Shown here piece after piece: positions 48,333-58,012 of a DNA stretch of 64,000 nucleotides. The stretch comes from Streptococcus parapneumoniae (GTDB lineage: Bacteria > Bacillota > Bacilli > Lactobacillales > Streptococcaceae). Location: assembly GCF_037076355.1 (NCBI RefSeq), contig NZ_AP026968.1, forward strand, positions 97,001 through 161,000. Direction: 5' to 3'. The translations under genes and the position numbers were made by a program. The notes beneath the pieces are model-generated. The model ran no database searches. It saw nothing but the letters and a program-made list of their open reading frames with translations, and was not told the DNA's origin. Within the stretch, counting starts at the first letter, position 1; every line of letters begins with the position of its first letter.

Positions 48333-49580
48333 ATGAAACTATTGTTCAGAAATCAAGCTTATCGTCTCTTGACTTTGTCACGCTTCTTCAATGCTTTTGG
48401 TGCTTCAATTTTTAATCTGGTCTTTATCGTCTATGCATCGACCCTACCACAAGCCTCCTTTGCTGTTGCTATGGCGAATATTGTCATGCTTCTTCCGACT
48501 CTCTTTACAGTTTTTGTAGGGGTTCGGGCAGATTACACGAGGGACAAGGTCAAATGGATGGTCTATAGTGGTTTGTTTCAGGCGGTTCTATTTTTTCTAG
48601 CAGCCCTAGTTGTTCAGCAAGCTAGTCTCTTTGCCTTTTCTAGCCTGTGTTTAATCAATGTCATTAGTGATGTCATCAGTGATTTTGCAGGTGGCTTGCG
48701 CATGCCTCTCATTAAGGAAAAAGTAGCTGAAGACGATCTGATGGAGGCTTATTCTTTTAACCAGTTTATCACCTATATTTCAGCTATTGGTGGTCAAGCT
48801 TTTGGAGTCTGGCTCTTAGGTCTATCTGTCAACAATTTTTCCCTCGTTGCGGGAATCAATGCCTGTTTCTTCCTAGTATCAGCCGTCATCCTCTTTTTAG
48901 GAAAAAGCAAATTGAGCCTGTCAATGTCATCTGCTGATGGTGAAATTCTAAAAAATGAGAAGCTTCCGATCAAAGAGCAGTTCCTAACGATTTATCGAAA
49001 TTTACGTCTCGTTTTTCTTAAAGGTGGACAGAAAAACTTTGGATTCATGATCTTTGCTGTCTTGCTTATCAATGCCTTGGGTGGCGCTTTAGGAAGCATC
49101 TATAACATCTTCTTTTTGAGCCATTCTCTTTTGGACTTTTCTTACACAGAGGCATTATTTATCAGTCAATTCTGTGCTTTGTTAGCAATCATCATCAGTA
49201 GCCTTACGGGCAATGATTATTTTGGGAAGCAGTCCTTGCCTAGATTGATGATGTGGGTGACCGTAGGACTCAGTCTAGTTGGTCTGGCTAATGTGTTCAA
49301 TCAAGTCGTACTTGGTTTACTATTTCTCTGTTCAACTCTGTATGTGTCTGGTAAAGTTCAACCAAAGATTAGTGCCATGCTCCTGAAAAATCTAGCTCCA
49401 GAGGTTCTAGCTCGTACCAGTAATTTTTTAGGTTTATTGTTCACCTTATCCATACCTGTGGGAACAGCTTGTTTTTCACTTGTAGCCGTATGGAATATAC
49501 AGTTGACTTGGATGCTATTTGTTGGTCTTTCCTTGCTAGCTATTCTTTTGACAGTTATTAATCTCAAAAATGATATCTAA
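48333..49580 (+). CDS. MFS transporter (MFS_3-type exporter)
   Basis: A 415-residue protein with 12 predicted helices. The N-terminus (MKLLFRNQAYRLLTLSRFFNAFGASIFNLVFIVYA) and GVRADYTRDKVKWM (MFS motif A) are typical of the enterobactin/drug-exporter branch. Substrate unknown. Its leader contains a BOX element. AAGAAGGGAG precedes the ATG. Confidence 0.88.
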   Translation: MKLLFRNQAYRLLTLSRFFNAFGASIFNLVFIVYASTLPQASFAVAMANIVMLLPTLFTVFVGVRADYTRDKVKWMVYSGLFQAVLFFLAALVVQQASLFAFSSLCLINVISDVISDFAGGLRMPLIKEKVAEDDLMEAYSFNQFITYISAIGGQAFGVWLLGLSVNNFSLVAGINACFFLVSAVILFLGKSKLSLSMSSADGEILKNEKLPIKEQFLTIYRNLRLVFLKGGQKNFGFMIFAVLLINALGGALGSIYNIFFLSHSLLDFSYTEALFISQFCALLAIIISSLTGNDYFGKQSLPRLMMWVTVGLSLVGLANVFNQVVLGLLFLCSTLYVSGKVQPKISAMLLKNLAPEVLARTSNFLGLLFTLSIPVGTACFSLVAVWNIQLTWMLFVGLSLLAILLTVINLKNDI

Positions 49581-49657
49581 ATCCTAAATTTTTTCTCACT
49601 GTTTTAATCCCTCTATTTATGGTAAAATAAGACTATTAAGTTTAAAGAGGATCCCCT

Positions 49658-50938
49658 ATGAAATTACAAAAACCAAAAGGAACGCAGGATATCTTACCTG
49701 CTGAATCTGCCAAATGGCAGTACGTTGAGGGCTTTGCCCGTGAGATTTTCAAGCGCTATAACTATGCAGAAGTGCGCACGCCTATTTTTGAGCATTACGA
49801 GGTTATCAGCCGCTCTGTCGGAGATACAACGGATATCGTAACCAAGGAAATGTACGACTTCTATGACAAGGGAGACCGTCATATTACCCTCCGTCCAGAA
49901 GGAACTGCACCCGTTGTCCGTTCCTATGTGGAAAATAAACTTTTCGCCCCAGAAGTGCAAAAGCCAAGTAAGTTCTACTACATGGGCCCTATGTTCCGTT
50001 ATGAGCGTCCACAGGCAGGTCGTTTGCGCCAATTCCACCAGATTGGTGTTGAGTGTTTTGGCTCTAGCAATCCAGCTACTGATGTGGAAACCATCGCTAT
50101 GGCAGCTCACTTCCTGAAAGAAATCGGTATCCAAGGTGTCAAATTGCACCTTAACACTCTTGGAAATCCTGAGAGCCGTGCGGCCTACCGTCAAGCCTTG
50201 ATTGACTATTTGACACCGCTCAAGGAGACCTTGTCTAAGGATAGCCAACGCCGTTTGGAGGAAAATCCTCTTCGTGTTTTGGATTCTAAGGAAAAAGAAG
50301 ACAAGGTAGCAGTAGAGAATGCACCGTCTATCTTGGACTTTCTTGATGAAGAGAGCCAAGCTCATTTTGATGCTGTGCGTCAGATGTTGGAAAATCTTGG
50401 TGTAGACTACATCATCGATACCAATATGGTGCGTGGTTTGGACTACTACAACCACACGATTTTCGAGTTTATCACTGAGATTGAGGGCAATGACCTGACA
50501 GTCTGCGCGGGTGGTCGTTACGATGGCTTGGTTGCTTACTTTGGTGGCCCTGAAACTGCTGGATTTGGTTTTGGACTTGGTGTAGAGCGTCTGCTTCTCA
50601 TTCTTGAAAAGCAAGGTGTGTCTCTCCCTATCGAAAACGCCCTAGATGTCTATATAGCAGTCTTGGGAGAAGGAGCAAATGTCAAGGCCTTGGAATTAGT
50701 ACAGGCTCTTCGCCAACAAGGATTCAAAGCAGAGCGTGATTACCTCAACCGTAAACTCAAAGCTCAGTTCAAGTCAGCCGATGTCTTTGCAGCTAAGACC
50801 CTCATCACCCTAGGTGAGAGTGAAGTCGAAAGCGGACAAGTAACGGTCAAGAACAACCAAACCCGAGAAGAAGTGCAAGTGTCGCTTGAGACAATCAGCC
50901 AAAACTTCTCAGAAATCTTTGAAAAATTAGGCTTTTAA
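49658..50938 (+). CDS. hisS: Histidine-tRNA ligase
   Basis: A 426-residue class II synthetase: motif 1 region [17 protein letters not shown], motif 2 [23 protein letters not shown], HisA motifs [14 protein letters not shown] and CAGGRYDGL, motif 3 [13 protein letters not shown], and a C-terminal anticodon-binding domain (about 330-420). Extended -10 TGGTAAAAT lies 32 bp upstream. Confidence 0.98.
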   Translation: MKLQKPKGTQDILPAESAKWQYVEGFAREIFKRYNYAEVRTPIFEHYEVISRSVGDTTDIVTKEMYDFYDKGDRHITLRPEGTAPVVRSYVENKLFAPEVQKPSKFYYMGPMFRYERPQAGRLRQFHQIGVECFGSSNPATDVETIAMAAHFLKEIGIQGVKLHLNTLGNPESRAAYRQALIDYLTPLKETLSKDSQRRLEENPLRVLDSKEKEDKVAVENAPSILDFLDEESQAHFDAVRQMLENLGVDYIIDTNMVRGLDYYNHTIFEFITEIEGNDLTVCAGGRYDGLVAYFGGPETAGFGFGLGVERLLLILEKQGVSLPIENALDVYIAVLGEGANVKALELVQALRQQGFKAERDYLNRKLKAQFKSADVFAAKTLITLGESEVESGQVTVKNNQTREEVQVSLETISQNFSEIFEKLGF

Positions 50939-50950
50939 TAGTAGATAAAC

Positions 50951-50981
50951 TGGTTAGGATCTTATTCCTGACCTTTTTCTT
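50951..50981 (+). terminator. Terminator of hisS
   Basis: GGTTAGGA/TCCTGACC stem followed by TTTTTC. Confidence 0.7.
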
Positions 50982-51082
50982 TTGCAAAATGACAAAAATC
51001 ATAAACTTTTTGACAAATATTCTTGTCAAAAAGAAAAAGATGTGTTACAATATAAGCAAGTTAAGAAATAGGAGGGAGCCAC

Positions 51083-51397
51083 ATGTGGGTATGGATTTTG
51101 TTTCCTTTTCTCGTCTTGATTTATATGAGTCAATCTAAGAAAATCAAGCGGATAGAGAAGAGGTTAAAGGTAATCGAAAGAAAAGAGAAAGGAAACGCAG
51201 AAATGTCGAGATTATTGCAAGAAATGATTGGAAAGAAACCAACAATCATTGGAGAACTATTTGGAACAAATTTTTGGGAAGTTGTGGATGTTGATGAGGA
51301 ATGGGTCAAGCTACGATACGTAGATAAGACGGGAAAAGAAAAAATCAAGTTGCAACGTATTGAGGATATCCAAACAGTTGAATTTGATGGAGAGTAG
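51083..51397 (+). CDS. Small membrane-anchored protein
   Basis: A 104-residue protein: one N-terminal membrane helix (MWVWILFPFLVLIYMSQ), a basic coiled segment (about 18-50) and a beta-rich C-terminal domain (LFGTNFWEVVDVDEEWVKLRYVD). Promoter TTGTCA, 17 bp, TACAAT at about 51024-51052, and GGAGGG before the ATG. First gene of the regulator-ABC operon. Family not recognised. Confidence 0.7.
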   Translation: MWVWILFPFLVLIYMSQSKKIKRIEKRLKVIERKEKGNAEMSRLLQEMIGKKPTIIGELFGTNFWEVVDVDEEWVKLRYVDKTGKEKIKLQRIEDIQTVEFDGE

Positions 51398-51406
51398 GTG
51401 TGTAAC

Positions 51407-51613
51407 ATGCAACTAAAAAATCGTCTAAAAGAGCTTCGGGCTCGCGATGGCCTCAATCAAACCGACCTAGCTAAACTGGCAGGGGTTTCCAGACAGACCA
51501 TTAGCCTACTAGAACGGGATGAGTACACCCCATCCATTATCATTGCCCTGAAAATATCTCAGATTTTCAACGAAACAGTCGAATCAGTATTTCGCTTGGA
51601 GGAGGACGAGTGA
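51407..51613 (+). CDS. XRE-family regulator (YozG-like)
   Basis: A 68-residue stand-alone HTH (LKELRARDGLNQTDLAKLAGVSRQTISLLERDEYTPS). It overlaps the next gene by one base (TGATG). Such mini-regulators commonly precede small membrane proteins and ABC transporters in streptococci and repress their own operon. Confidence 0.88.
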   Translation: MQLKNRLKELRARDGLNQTDLAKLAGVSRQTISLLERDEYTPSIIIALKISQIFNETVESVFRLEEDE

Positions 51614-51801
51614 TGAACAAGTATAAAGTGATTTATTACATGAGTGTTCTTGCCCTCATTGTGAATGCTTTCGCTATGGTTGGAACATTACTGGGGTGGT
51701 TCTATTTTGTTGAAAGTAAGTATTTGTTTTGGGTTAACTTAGTCCTCTTGTCCATTTTCAACTGGTTAAAGAAAAAGGAGAAAAATGATGAACAAGTATA
51801 A
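51613..51801 (+). CDS. Two-helix membrane protein, paralogue 1
   Basis: A 62-residue protein (starts MNKYKVIYYMSVLALIVNAF) with two membrane helices and a Lys/Glu-rich tail (KKKEKNDEQV). Sister of the next gene; the first 20 bp of both coding regions are identical. Confidence 0.75.
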   Translation: MNKYKVIYYMSVLALIVNAFAMVGTLLGWFYFVESKYLFWVNLVLLSIFNWLKKKEKNDEQV

Positions 51802-51976
51802 AGTGATTTATTATGTAGTTGCCATAGCTCTATTAGTCAGCCTGTGTCTACTAATTGGAACAAATCTAGGATGGTTTGATCTCTATTACAGCGACCAATT
51901 TATCTGGGCCTACTTTGCTCTTATCCCAGTCGTTGACTGGATTGAAAAGAAATCCAAAAATCTAGCAAGTAAATAA
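51788..51976 (+). CDS. Two-helix membrane protein, paralogue 2
   Basis: A 62-residue protein (starts MNKYKVIYYVVAIALLVSL) with the same topology as paralogue 1, overlapping it by 14 bp. GGAG supports the second of two adjacent ATGs. A local tandem duplication. Confidence 0.75.
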   Translation: MNKYKVIYYVVAIALLVSLCLLIGTNLGWFDLYYSDQFIWAYFALIPVVDWIEKKSKNLASK

Positions 51977-51987
51977 GGAGAATGAAT

Positions 51988-52737
51988 ATGGAAAAGAAAA
52001 AGAAAAAGAAACGTGGATTGTTATTATTTTTGATGTCTATTGTCTTGGGAGGTTTCTTGGGCATGTTTGTAGGGATGTTTAAGGCACGTGCCGAATCCCA
52101 CGAAATTATGTTAGATGTGAAAGTCTTGATACCATGGATATCAGCTATTTGTTTACTGATAGGTTTCATTAGTCTTCTTTTGACGTTCAATTTCCTAAAG
52201 AAAAGCAGAAAATTTCACTCCTTGTATCAAGAGGAAATGGATGATGATCTGAATGAAGCCTATTATGTGCAGATGTATCGGAATCTCGAGTTTGGAACTA
52301 TTGCTTTTAATAGTGCAAGCGTAGCGATTTTATTGGCTCTCTTCATTTCAGGAAGTGAAGTAATTGTACTCGATATAAGCCATATAACCTTATCCCTTTC
52401 CTTTTTGGGATTAGTGTTGGTTTTCAATGCTCAAAATTATCTTTTTAAGACTATTGCGATTGTTCGTCAGATTGGTTTGGTGTTTTTCTCTACACCAAAG
52501 GATATCTTGGAGCATTTAGATTCTTACGATGAAGGGGAGCGCAAGGCTAATTTGGAACAGAGTTTTCGGATTTTATTCCAATTAAATAACTATGTCTTGC
52601 CAGGTCTCTACTTTCTGATTGCTCTCTTTTCTTTACTGACAGGAGAGATTCAGTTACTAGCCTTCTTGCTTGTCGGAGCAATCCATATTTATATCAATGT
52701 GATGCAGTTACCTATGGTAAAACGCTATTTCAAATAA
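51988..52737 (+). CDS. DUF3169-like membrane protein
   Basis: A 249-residue protein with a poly-Lys start (MEKKKKKKRG), then membrane helices at about 8-28, 48-68, 100-125, 128-148, 190-215 and 215-235. Resembles DUF3169 proteins that accompany YozG-like regulators and ABC transporters. AAGGAG supports the ATG at 51988. Role unknown. Confidence 0.75.
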   Translation: MEKKKKKKRGLLLFLMSIVLGGFLGMFVGMFKARAESHEIMLDVKVLIPWISAICLLIGFISLLLTFNFLKKSRKFHSLYQEEMDDDLNEAYYVQMYRNLEFGTIAFNSASVAILLALFISGSEVIVLDISHITLSLSFLGLVLVFNAQNYLFKTIAIVRQIGLVFFSTPKDILEHLDSYDEGERKANLEQSFRILFQLNNYVLPGLYFLIALFSLLTGEIQLLAFLLVGAIHIYINVMQLPMVKRYFK

Positions 52738-52747
52738 AGGAGTTTCT

Positions 52748-53572
52748 ATGATTCGTGTTGAAAATGTAAGCAAAAGTTTTGGGAGCAAAAAAGCTCTTCA
52801 TCAGATTTCTTTTGAGATTAAGGAGGGTGAAATCTTTGGTTTTCTTGGTCCTTCTGGCTCAGGTAAAACAACCATGATCAATGTCTTAACAGGACAGTTG
52901 GCTGCTGATCAAGGTAAAACAGTTTTGTTAGGCAAGAATTCTCAAGATTTAACCTCAAATGATTTGGAACAAATTGGTATTGTTAGTGATGGCAGTGGTT
53001 TTTATGAAAAGATGAGTCTTTATAAAAATCTTCTCATCTATGCTAAGTTATATGGTCTCAAGTCAGATAGAGTAAATCAGGTACTCCAACAGGTTGGATT
53101 GGCAGATGCTAAAGATATTATCGCAGAAAAACTATCTACAGGAATGAAACAACGAATGTTCTTGGCTCGTGCCCTTCTGAATGCACCTAAGATTCTCTTC
53201 CTAGATGAGCCAACCAGTGGCTTAGACCCTACAACATCTAAGATGATTCATACCCTACTTCAAGAATTAAAGCAGGCGGGGACAACTATCTTTCTGACCA
53301 CGCATGATATGAATGAAGCAACTCTGCTTTGTGATCGCTTATCTCTTTTAAATAAGGGGAACTTAATAGAGTATGGAAGTCCGCAAGATATTATCCAGAA
53401 GTACCATGTGGATAAGAAAGTACGTGTGGTTTATAACGATGGACGAGAACAGATAGTTCCATTTGAAGAATTACCACATTTAGACACGACAGATTTGATG
53501 GTGGTTCACTCTTGTGAGCCAACACTAGAAGAAATCTTTATCAGATTGACAGGAGAAAAGTTAGATGTTTAG
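52748..53572 (+). CDS. ABC transporter ATP-binding protein
   Basis: A 274-residue ATPase: Walker A GPSGSGKTTMI, signature LSTGMKQRMFLARALL, Walker B ILFLDEPTSGLDP and H-loop TTHDMNEA. The C-terminal extension (about 210-274) resembles that of drug or lantibiotic exporters of the ABC-2 class. Overlaps the permease gene by 8 bp. Confidence 0.92.
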   Translation: MIRVENVSKSFGSKKALHQISFEIKEGEIFGFLGPSGSGKTTMINVLTGQLAADQGKTVLLGKNSQDLTSNDLEQIGIVSDGSGFYEKMSLYKNLLIYAKLYGLKSDRVNQVLQQVGLADAKDIIAEKLSTGMKQRMFLARALLNAPKILFLDEPTSGLDPTTSKMIHTLLQELKQAGTTIFLTTHDMNEATLLCDRLSLLNKGNLIEYGSPQDIIQKYHVDKKVRVVYNDGREQIVPFEELPHLDTTDLMVVHSCEPTLEEIFIRLTGEKLDV

Positions 53573-54263
53573 AAAATTAAATGCCCTACTATGGTTAAGA
53601 GTGCAAGTTCTTATTAGCAATTCAACTTTGTTGGCGACTTTATTGATGCCTTTTGGTATTGCTGTTTTATATAATGAATTTTTAAATAAGAATGGACAAT
53701 TGAGCCTGTTTTTACTATCTGCTAGCTTGACGATGGTCTTGAGCATGGGAAGTGGTTATATGGTATCGATTATGATGGCTGAAGATAAGGAAAAGCGCAA
53801 TCTTAAATCACTCATCCTAAGTGGTGTGACAGCAACAGAATATACTTTCAGTATGCTCATTCTCCCTATGTTGATTATGTTGCTTGGAATGATTTCACTA
53901 CCAATCTATCTTAAAGTGGATGTATCAGGTTACTTATTTGCCTATGTTATCTATTTGGTCCTAGCAACTATTAGTGTTATTTTTCTCAACCTTCTAATCG
54001 GTGCGGTGTCAGATACTCAATCTAAAGCGCAAGTTTATAGTATCTTTCCTATGTTTATCGTCTCTTTTTTACCCATGTTTGCTCTTCAAAATGATACGGT
54101 TCAGAAAGTATTGGATTACTCTTTTATTGGTCCAATTGTAAATCTTTTAAATAAAAAAGGTGGAGAAATATCTTTTTCTAACATCGGCATGTTACTTGCC
54201 TGGGTACTTGTGTTAGGAATAGCAAACCTCTTTGTATTGAAAAACAGTTATAAAGCAAGATAG
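53565..54263 (+). CDS. ABC-2 type permease
   Basis: A 232-residue membrane protein with about six helices, starting MFRKLNALLWLRVQVLISNS. It pairs with the ATPase upstream to form an exporter. With the regulator and the CPBP protein, the operon resembles peptide export/immunity loci; the substrate is unknown. Confidence 0.88.
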   Translation: MFRKLNALLWLRVQVLISNSTLLATLLMPFGIAVLYNEFLNKNGQLSLFLLSASLTMVLSMGSGYMVSIMMAEDKEKRNLKSLILSGVTATEYTFSMLILPMLIMLLGMISLPIYLKVDVSGYLFAYVIYLVLATISVIFLNLLIGAVSDTQSKAQVYSIFPMFIVSFLPMFALQNDTVQKVLDYSFIGPIVNLLNKKGGEISFSNIGMLLAWVLVLGIANLFVLKNSYKAR

Positions 54264-54272
54264 GAGACTTTT

Positions 54273-54914
54273 ATGAAATTACTTAAAAACCTCGGCTGGT
54301 TTATTCTAGCCATTCTATCCTTTTTATTCATCTATGGCTTCATTCAGGTGCTCGCAACTACGTCGCTTGCCTTAGGCGGTTCACCCTATGCTGTGACCTT
54401 GCTCTATGTGGCCTTGGCTGGAGTTTATGTGTACGGCATTTACAAATGGTACCAGAAAGGTTCTGTCCATATTGAGAAGAGCGACTTCAACCGATTTATT
54501 TGGCTTCCTGCCTTGGTTTGGTTCTTATCTCTGGTTGTCCAGTTTTTCTTGCCAAATGACCCTTCAGTAAATCAGCAAATAGCGATAGACTTGACCTTAT
54601 CTCAACCACTTTTCTCATTCTTTGCGGTCGTTATTTTTGCTCCTTTGACGGAAGAACTTATCTTTAGAGGGATGTTAGCACGCTACCTCTTTCCTAAGCA
54701 GGACAATAGTAAACAAACTCTGATTTTTCTTCTGGTATCCAGTGTTTTGTTTGCTTTGATTCATTTCCCAGGTGATGTGCAACAATTTTTTGTCTATTTT
54801 AGCCTTGGTTTTAGTTTAGGCTTGGCTTATATTAGCAGAAAAGGTCTGGTCTACAGTATTTCTCTTCACGCTTTGAATAATTTAGTCGGCTTTTTGATGA
54901 TTCTCATGCTATAA
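54273..54914 (+). CDS. CPBP-family intramembrane metalloprotease
   Basis: A 213-residue polytopic protein with the CPBP/Abi motifs: TEELIFRGMLARYLF (Glu-Glu...Arg), ALIHFPGDVQQF (His) and SISLHALNNLVGF (His, Asn). Bacterial members often act in bacteriocin immunity or peptide maturation. Follows the ABC genes in the same operon. Confidence 0.9.
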   Translation: MKLLKNLGWFILAILSFLFIYGFIQVLATTSLALGGSPYAVTLLYVALAGVYVYGIYKWYQKGSVHIEKSDFNRFIWLPALVWFLSLVVQFFLPNDPSVNQQIAIDLTLSQPLFSFFAVVIFAPLTEELIFRGMLARYLFPKQDNSKQTLIFLLVSSVLFALIHFPGDVQQFFVYFSLGFSLGLAYISRKGLVYSISLHALNNLVGFLMILML

Positions 54915-54931
54915 TAGAGTCAGGAGGTCAC

Positions 54932-55162
54932 ATGAAACGAGTAATTTTATTAGCAGTGATTCAAGCAGTTGTTCTATTTTTCATTATCGGGGCACTAGCT
55001 TATGCCTTCAAAGGCGATTTCTTCTACAATTATCTAGCAGTTGTCTTTGCCCCTATTGCAGGTGTACTGCGTTTTGGGACGGCTTACATAACGGAAATTG
55101 TCTTGCCTCGAAAGGCAGCCGAAATTGCTGAAAAGCGTAAAGCAGGCAACAATTCAAAATAA
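54932..55162 (+). CDS. Small two-helix membrane protein
   Basis: A 76-residue protein with two hydrophobic segments (VILLAVIQAVVLFFIIGALAYAF and YLAVVFAPIAGVLRFG) and a basic tail. AGGAGG precedes the ATG. Last gene before a terminator. Function unknown. Confidence 0.7.
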   Translation: MKRVILLAVIQAVVLFFIIGALAYAFKGDFFYNYLAVVFAPIAGVLRFGTAYITEIVLPRKAAEIAEKRKAGNNSK

Positions 55163-55166
55163 AAGA

Positions 55167-55192
55167 GTCCGGTGAACTTCATCGGATTTTTT
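55167..55192 (+). terminator. Terminator of the ABC/CPBP operon
   Basis: TCCGGTGAA/TTCATCGGA hairpin then T6. Confidence 0.85.
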
Positions 55193-55297
55193 GTATGGGC
55201 GCTAATTTTTAAAGACTGGCAAACTTTTCTGCTGATTTTCATGAAGAGCCTGCGCTTTTATGGTAAAATAGTAACAGAATAAAAGAGGAGAGAAACA

Positions 55298-57061
55298 ATG
55301 AAACGTAGTATGTATGCTGGTCGTGTTCGTGAGGAACACATCGGACAAGAAATAACCTTGAAAGGATGGGTTGGCCGTCGTCGTGACCTTGGTGGTTTGA
55401 TCTTTATCGACCTTCGTGACCGTGAAGGAATCATGCAGTTGGTTATCAACCCTGAAAAAGTCTCTGCAGAGGTTATGGCAACAGCTGAAAGCCTTCGTAG
55501 CGAATTTGTTATCGAGGTGACTGGTCAAGTTGCTGCGCGTGAGCAAGCCAATGATAAGTTGCCAACTGGTGCAGTTGAGTTAAACGTGACGGCTTTGACA
55601 GTGCTTAATACAGCTAAGACAACACCATTTGAGATTAAGGATGGTATTGAGGCCAATGACGATACGCGTTTGCGTTACCGTTACCTTGACCTTCGTCGTC
55701 CAGAGATGCTGGAAAATCTTAAACTTCGTGCTAAGGTGACCCACTCTATCCGCAACTACTTGGATGAGTTGGAGTTTATCGACGTGGAGACACCATTCCT
55801 TTCTAAGTCAACGCCAGAAGGGGCGCGTGACTACTTGGTGCCATCTCGTGTTAATAAAGGGCATTTCTATGCTCTTCCTCAAAGTCCACAAATCACGAAA
55901 CAACTCTTGATGAATGCTGGTTTTGACCGCTACTACCAAATCGTCAAATGTTTCCGTGATGAGGACTTGCGTGGTGACCGCCAGCCTGAGTTCACTCAGG
56001 TCGACTTGGAAACGTCTTTCCTTACTGAGCAAGAAATCCAAGATATCACAGAAGGTTTGATTGCGCGCGTCATGAAGGAAACAAAAGGCATTGAAGTCAC
56101 TCTGCCTTTCCCTCGTATGAAATACGATGATGCGATGGCTCTTTACGGTTCTGACAAGCCAGATACCCGTTTTGACATGTTGCTTCAGGACTTGACAGAA
56201 GTGGTCAAAGGTGTAGACTTTAAAGTCTTTTCAGAAGCACCTGCTGTAAAAGCAATTGTAGTCAAAGGCGCTGCGGACAACTATTCACGTAAAGACATCG
56301 ACAAGATGACAGAAGTAGCCAAACAATATGGTGCCAAAGGCCTTGCTTGGGTCAAGGTGGTTGATGGAGAATTAAACGGACCAGTTGCCAAGTTCTTGAC
56401 AGGCATCCAAGCAGAATTGACAACAGCGCTTGCTCTTGAAGATAAGGACTTGGTTCTCTTTGTGGCGGATACGCTTGAGGTAGCAAATGCAACGCTTGGT
56501 GCCCTGCGTGGACGTATCGCCAAAGAGCTTGGTTTGATTGATAACGATAAATTCAACTTCCTTTGGGTGGTTGACTGGCCAATGTTTGAATGGTCTGAAG
56601 AAGAAGGTCGCTACATGAGCGCCCACCATCCGTTCACCCTTCCACAGGAGGAGACTACTCATGAATTAGAAGGTGATTTGGCTGAGGTTCGTGCCATTGC
56701 TTACGATATTGTCTTGAACGGCTATGAGCTTGGTGGTGGTAGCCTTCGTATCAATCAAAAAGACCTTCAAGAACGTATGTTCAAGGCTCTTGGTTTCTCA
56801 GCCGAAGAAGCCAATGACCAGTTTGGCTTCCTTCTTGAAGCCATGGACTATGGTTTCCCACCACACGGTGGTTTGGCTATCGGGCTTGACCGATTTGTCA
56901 TGCTCTTAGCAGGAGAAGAAAATATCCGTGAAGTTATTGCCTTTCCTAAGAACAACAAGGCAAGTGACCCAATGACACAAGCTCCTTCAACAGTCGCTCT
57001 CAAACAACTAGAGGAACTCAGCTTACAAGTAGAAGAAGATGAAACAAGCAAAACGAATTAA
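55298..57061 (+). CDS. aspS: Aspartate-tRNA ligase
   Basis: A 587-residue bacterial-type class II synthetase: N-terminal OB fold (about 1-110, [19 protein letters not shown]), motif 2 [20 protein letters not shown], bacterial GAD insertion (about 290-400), and motif 3 [16 protein letters not shown]. Extended -10 TGGTAAAAT lies about 30 bp upstream. The 3' end overlaps the next gene by 23 bp. Confidence 0.98.
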   Translation: MKRSMYAGRVREEHIGQEITLKGWVGRRRDLGGLIFIDLRDREGIMQLVINPEKVSAEVMATAESLRSEFVIEVTGQVAAREQANDKLPTGAVELNVTALTVLNTAKTTPFEIKDGIEANDDTRLRYRYLDLRRPEMLENLKLRAKVTHSIRNYLDELEFIDVETPFLSKSTPEGARDYLVPSRVNKGHFYALPQSPQITKQLLMNAGFDRYYQIVKCFRDEDLRGDRQPEFTQVDLETSFLTEQEIQDITEGLIARVMKETKGIEVTLPFPRMKYDDAMALYGSDKPDTRFDMLLQDLTEVVKGVDFKVFSEAPAVKAIVVKGAADNYSRKDIDKMTEVAKQYGAKGLAWVKVVDGELNGPVAKFLTGIQAELTTALALEDKDLVLFVADTLEVANATLGALRGRIAKELGLIDNDKFNFLWVVDWPMFEWSEEEGRYMSAHHPFTLPQEETTHELEGDLAEVRAIAYDIVLNGYELGGGSLRINQKDLQERMFKALGFSAEEANDQFGFLLEAMDYGFPPHGGLAIGLDRFVMLLAGEENIREVIAFPKNNKASDPMTQAPSTVALKQLEELSLQVEEDETSKTN

Positions 57062-57980
57062 GCGGTGGCGCTATTATCTGCGCCGCTTTGCTTATCAGAT
57101 AAAAATTTTACGTGTCTTACAAAGCATCTCTCGGGAAAAATATGATGAGAAGATTTCAGCTTCTCTGGTCTATGGTTTTTTATCAGCAGTGGCAGTCAAT
57201 TTCTTTTTCCAACCAGGGCATGTGTATTCGAGTGGTGCGACAGGTCTGGCACAGATTATCTCTGCCTTGAGTAATCACTGGTTTGGTTTTCATATTCCGA
57301 TTTCGCTAACCTTTTACGCTATTAACTTCCCTTTGATGGTCTTGGCTTGGTATCAGATTGGCCATAAGTTCACCGTCTTTACCTTTATCACGGTATCCAT
57401 GAGTTCCTTCTTTATCCAGTTTGTCCCTGTGGCAACCTTGACGGAGGATCCCATTATCAATGCCCTTTTTGGGGGCGTTGTCATGGGCTTGGGGATTGGT
57501 TTTGCTCTTCGCAACAATATCTCTAGTGGTGGGACGGATATTGTCAGTTTGACTATTCGCAAGAAAACAGGTAAGAATGTCGGTAGTATTTCTTTCTTAG
57601 TAAATGGGACTATCATGCTGATAGCAGGCTTGACCTTTGGTTGGAAATACGCTCTCTACTCTATGATTACCATCTTTGTCTCTAGCCGTGTCACAGACGC
57701 TGTCTTTACTAAGCAAAAACGCATGCAGGCTATGATTGTGACCAATCATCCAGATAAAGTAATTGAGAAAATCCATAAAAAATTGCACCGCGGAGCAACC
57801 ATGATCCACGATGCAGAAGGAACCTACAATCACGAGAGAAAGGCAGTTTTAATCACTGTTATTACACGTGCAGAGTTTAATGAATTTAAACAGATTATGA
57901 AACAGGTGGACTCAGGAGCCTTTGTCTCTGTATCGGAGAATGTTCATATTCTGGGACGATTCGTTGAAACAGAAAATTAG
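57039..57980 (+). CDS. YitT family membrane protein (DUF161/DUF2179)
   Basis: A 313-residue protein with a basic N-terminus, five or six membrane helices (about 40-220) including [18 protein letters not shown], and a C-terminal DUF2179 soluble domain (about 225-310, [20 protein letters not shown]). Widely conserved in Firmicutes, transport role suspected. The start overlaps aspS, so it may be coupled. Confidence 0.88.
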   Translation: MKQAKRIKRWRYYLRRFAYQIKILRVLQSISREKYDEKISASLVYGFLSAVAVNFFFQPGHVYSSGATGLAQIISALSNHWFGFHIPISLTFYAINFPLMVLAWYQIGHKFTVFTFITVSMSSFFIQFVPVATLTEDPIINALFGGVVMGLGIGFALRNNISSGGTDIVSLTIRKKTGKNVGSISFLVNGTIMLIAGLTFGWKYALYSMITIFVSSRVTDAVFTKQKRMQAMIVTNHPDKVIEKIHKKLHRGATMIHDAEGTYNHERKAVLITVITRAEFNEFKQIMKQVDSGAFVSVSENVHILGRFVETEN

Positions 57981-57988
57981 TGACCAAA

Positions 57989-58012
57989 AAAACCAGCGCG
58001 AGCTGGTTTTTA
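57989..58012. terminator. Terminator between convergent genes
   Basis: AAAACCAGC/GCTGGTTTT with GCGA loop, flanked by A and T runs on both sides. Confidence 0.88.

Noticed and set aside
49694..50614. 306-codon minus-strand ORF opposite hisS
   Set aside because: It lies entirely antisense to a clear hisS; the product has no domain and no ribosome site. Shadow frame.
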